Shown here: positions 61,621 to 64,000 of the stretch, piece after piece
Layout: each line of letters begins with the position of its first letter
How positions within the stretch are numbered: position 1 is the stretch's first letter
Origin: Brucella oryzae
GTDB lineage: Bacteria > Pseudomonadota > Alphaproteobacteria > Rhizobiales > Rhizobiaceae
DNA: 64,000 nucleotides
Reading direction: 5' to 3'
Assembly: GCA_012103035.1 (NCBI GenBank)
Contig: JAAVLL010000001.1
Coordinates: 2,454,501 to 2,518,500, forward strand
Translations under genes and position numbers: made by a program
Notes under the pieces: model-generated
What the model was told of the DNA's origin: nothing
Seen by the model: only the letters and a program-made list of their open reading frames with translations
The model's database searches: none

Positions 61621-62295
61621 TTATTCTTTATCTTCGGCTTCGCCCGATGCAGCTTCATCGGACTGCCCGTCCGCTTCTTCGCCACCGAGGTCATCACCCG
61701 GAATACGCCCTTCGCGCAGGGCCTTGTCCTTGCGCAGCGCATCGCGGATCAGGTCATCGGTCAGCACGAGACGCGCATCCGAGATCAGGTCGAATGGAAT
61801 GCGCACGACAGGTTCGCTGCCGTAGGAAATCTGGTCGCTTTCGATCACGACGGATTCCGCATCGCCCATAACGATACGTCCGCGGAATTTCTTGCGGCCT
61901 TCATGCACGATGGAGGTTTCCACCTTTGCGATATGACCGGCCCAATCGGCAAAATCCGACTTACGGACCAGCGGACGATCGATACCCGGAGACGAAATCT
62001 CCAGATGATATTTTCCGTTGATCGGGTCTTCCACATCGAGCACCGGTGCGACTGTGCGGCTGACCAGTTCGCAATCATCGACGGTCATCGTACCGTCGGG
62101 TCGTTCGGCCATGATCTGCAAGGTCTGGCCGTTCAACCCCGAGAGGCGCACGCGTACCAGTCGAAAGCCCAGCGTATTGATGACCGGCTCGATGATGGAA
62201 GCCACTTTCGCATCGATACCCGTCTCGCGAATGATGCGCTCATCCGCGCCTGTTGCGAGCACTTCTGCTTCGTTTGCCTGAACCTGTTCCGTCAA
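61621..62295 (-). CDS. rimP: Ribosome maturation factor RimP
   Basis: 30S assembly factor, about 224 residues and intact. [20 protein letters not shown] and [20 protein letters not shown] are the N-domain; [20 protein letters not shown] is the RimP signature. The C-terminus is an acidic Gly/Glu/Asp tail ([20 protein letters not shown]). The start is taken as TTG at 62295 ([13 protein letters not shown]), preceded by GAAAGG; no ATG fits. The operon runs on to nusA. Confidence 0.9.
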   Translation of the reverse strand: MTEQVQANEAEVLATGADERIIRETGIDAKVASIIEPVINTLGFRLVRVRLSGLNGQTLQIMAERPDGTMTVDDCELVSRTVAPVLDVEDPINGKYHLEISSPGIDRPLVRKSDFADWAGHIAKVETSIVHEGRKKFRGRIVMGDAESVVIESDQISYGSEPVVRIPFDLISDARLVLTDDLIRDALRKDKALREGRIPGDDLGGEEADGQSDEAASGEAEDKE

Positions 62296-62474
62296 CCTAA
62301 AACCTTTCAAAAGGCTGGAAAGCCTCTTCAAGTTAGCCGTAAGTAACAAAAAGAGCGGGACCGGGGACCCACTCTTGTTCAAACGACCAAGAATTTGAGT
62401 TTTATATACCAGCGGAAACGGATTTTTCAAGTCCGCTTCTGACGTTCGATTCATTCCCTTCGCTGTTAGTAACT

Positions 62475-63174
62475 TCAACGGCGAATGAACGTCAGATAGG
62501 CGGCACGTCGTCCTTCGCGAAAAGCCTTTGCCTCATAGCGCGTGCCAGGCCAGCTTTCATAAGCGTCATTCCAGTCAGACGGGCCTGCCGCCTGCCAGTC
62601 AAATGCCGGATGGCGGCGACAATGCTGGAGCGTCCAATTGACATAATGTTCGATGTCCGATGCAAACCGGAATTTCGCACCGGGCTTCAGGACTCGGGCA
62701 AAGCGGTCGAGATTGGCATCGCTAACGAAACGGCGTTTCCAGTGGCGACGCTTGTGCCATGGATCGGGATAGAAGAGATCGATACCCGCCAAGGAGGTAT
62801 CCGGCAGCCAGTCCAAAACCGCCGTTGCATCTTCGTCGTAGAGACGCAGATTTTGTCGCGGTTCGCTATCCAATGCAGCCAGCATCTTGGCCATGCCGTT
62901 GACGAAAGGCTCGACGCCAATGAAACCTGCCTGCGGATAACGGCCTGTCTCATGGTGCAGATGCTCTCCGCCGCCAAAACCGATTTCCAGACGCACAGCA
63001 TCGACCTTTGCTTCAAAAGCGTGCGCAGATCCTGCGGCGCGGGCTTTTCGACATCAATCTTCAGGCGCGGCAGAAGATCCTCGAACAGGTTCTTCTGATG
63101 GTTGCGCAAAGGCTTGCCATGGCGACGGCCGAAAAATTTCCGGCACCGCGCAGAGGATGAGATTCTTCGGTCAT
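62475..63174 (-). CDS. trmB: tRNA (guanine(46)-N7)-methyltransferase
   Basis: Makes m7G46 in tRNAs, 233 residues after deletions near 63135 and 63015. [14 protein letters not shown] precedes motif [21 protein letters not shown] and the catalytic [20 protein letters not shown] (PDPWxKxRHxKRR signature). Start ATG at 63174 gives [20 protein letters not shown]. It lies between metK and rimP, on the same strand. Confidence 0.93.
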
Positions 63175-63191
63175 ATTTGATCCATCGGGAT

Positions 63192-63214
63192 GCGCTCTAA
63201 TAGCGGAAGAGCGC
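63192..63214. other. Short hairpin between metK and trmB
   Basis: GCGCTCT (63192-63198) pairs with AGAGCGC (63208-63214) in the 118-bp metK-trmB gap. No clear T tail on the minus strand, so a terminator role is uncertain. Confidence 0.4.
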
Positions 63215-63292
63215 GATCAAAGACCGCGCCCTCCGAAATTTGCCCGACACATAACGCCATGCAGCCCGCGATGCAACTTTCCGACTGGGAAG

Positions 63293-64000
63293 TTAGGCTA
63301 CCGCTGCCTTCAGCGCCTTGGTAAGATCGGTCTTCTCCCAGGAGAAGGAACCGTCACGGCCCGGCTTACGACCGAAATGACCATAGGACGATGTCTTGGC
63401 ATAGATCGGCTTGTTGAGGTCGAGGTGCTTGCGGATACCCGTCGGCGACAGATCCATGACCTCGCGAAGCGCTGTCTCGACCGCCGATTCGACAACCTTG
63501 CCAGTACCATGCAGATCGACATAAACCGAAAGCGGCTGTGCCACACCGATGGCATAGGAAAGCTGAATCGTGCAGCGGTCGGCAAGACCGGCAGCAACAA
63601 CGTTCTTGGCAAGATAGCGCGCGGCATAAGCGGCGGAACGATCCACCTTGGTCGTATCCTTGCCCGAGAAGGCGCCACCACCGTGCGGAGCGGCGCCACC
63701 ATAGGTGTCCACGATGATCTTGCGGCCAGTCAGACCGGCATCGCCGTCGGGTCCGCCAATGACGAACTTGCCGGTCGGATTGATGTACCAGTTGCAGTTG
63801 GCAGCAATCGGAAGCTCGCCCAGAGCCTCACGAATATAGGGCTCGACAACCGAACGGACCTTTTGGAATCCCAGCTCGCATCCAGATGCTGCGTGGAAAG
63901 AACGATCTGCGTGACCTCAGCGGCCTTGCCGTTCTCATAACGCACGGTAACCTGGCTCTTGGCGTCAGGTCCAAGCATACCCGCATCGCCTTCGCCCTTG
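63293..64000 (-). CDS. metK: S-adenosylmethionine synthetase (5' end outside window)
   Basis: Only the C-terminal part is present, about 236 residues. The ATP-binding [20 protein letters not shown] and [20 protein letters not shown] are the MetK signatures, and [20 protein letters not shown] with YINPTGKF confirms the family. One deletion near 63860. It makes SAM from methionine and ATP, the cofactor for the neighbouring trmB product. The start and any SAM riboswitch would be outside. Confidence 0.93.

Noticed and set aside
1-64000. CRISPR arrays, tRNA or rRNA genes, toxin-antitoxin or defence genes
   Set aside because: None recognised on either strand; the only RNA gene I can support is the SRP RNA.

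Overview
The window looks like the dnaA-proximal part of the main chromosome of an alphaproteobacterium of the Brucella/Ochrobactrum group. This rests on gene order and protein character (moeB-recF-dnaN-dnaA next to rpsT, yejA-yejA-yejB-yejE-yejF, a complete Tad/Cpa pilus locus, irr beside fabA-fabB-fabI, metK-trmB-rimP-nusA-ylxR-infB-rbfA-truB-rpsO-pnp) and on short GCGCATC...GATGCGC palindromic repeats typical of that group. Species cannot be fixed from the sequence alone.

Layout. 1-4.2 kb (minus): lytic transglycosylase (cut by the window edge), recR, ybaB, dnaX and the 4.5S SRP RNA. 4.3-8.3 kb: HIT protein, nudC, pheA, kdsB, membrane cytochrome c. 8.4-17 kb (plus): a peptide ABC importer with two periplasmic binding proteins, ending in ghrA. 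17-24.8 kb (minus): a two-subunit aconitase X, moeB, recF, dnaN, dnaA, an AT-rich DnaA-box region, rpsT. 25-27 kb: enoyl-CoA hydratase and mutM. 27-38.7 kb: Tad pilus locus, with flp, cpaA and cpaB-cpaC-cpaD-cpaE-cpaF-tadB-tadC on the plus strand and two TadE-like genes, a small secretin-N protein and tadD on the minus strand. 39-45.9 kb: leucyl aminopeptidase, MarR regulator, NlpC/P60 hydrolase, exported alpha/beta hydrolase, 2-hydroxyacid dehydrogenase, SH3 protein, metQ, irr. 46-49 kb: fabA, fabB, fabI. 49-51.6 kb: rsmC and an IS1182-like element. 51.6-64 kb (minus): the translation/RNA block from metK (cut by the edge) down to pnp.

The dominant oddity is technical. About one hundred single- or double-base indels, nearly all deletions in short homopolymers, break most long genes, including essential ones (dnaA, dnaX, nusA, infB, metK, fabI). 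Restoring the missing bases gives full-length proteins in whole codons. I therefore treat these as base-calling or assembly errors in working genes and annotate each gene over its reconstructed span, giving approximate frameshift positions. tRNA, rRNA, CRISPR arrays, prophage and defence genes were not seen.

No clearly new multi-gene system is present. The best leads are: the IS that landed exactly on the pnp terminator hairpin and duplicated it; a pair of inverted octamer arrays next to the recR start codon; a palindromic repeat flanked by an 18-bp direct duplication; and the tightly coupled moeB/aconitase X cluster.
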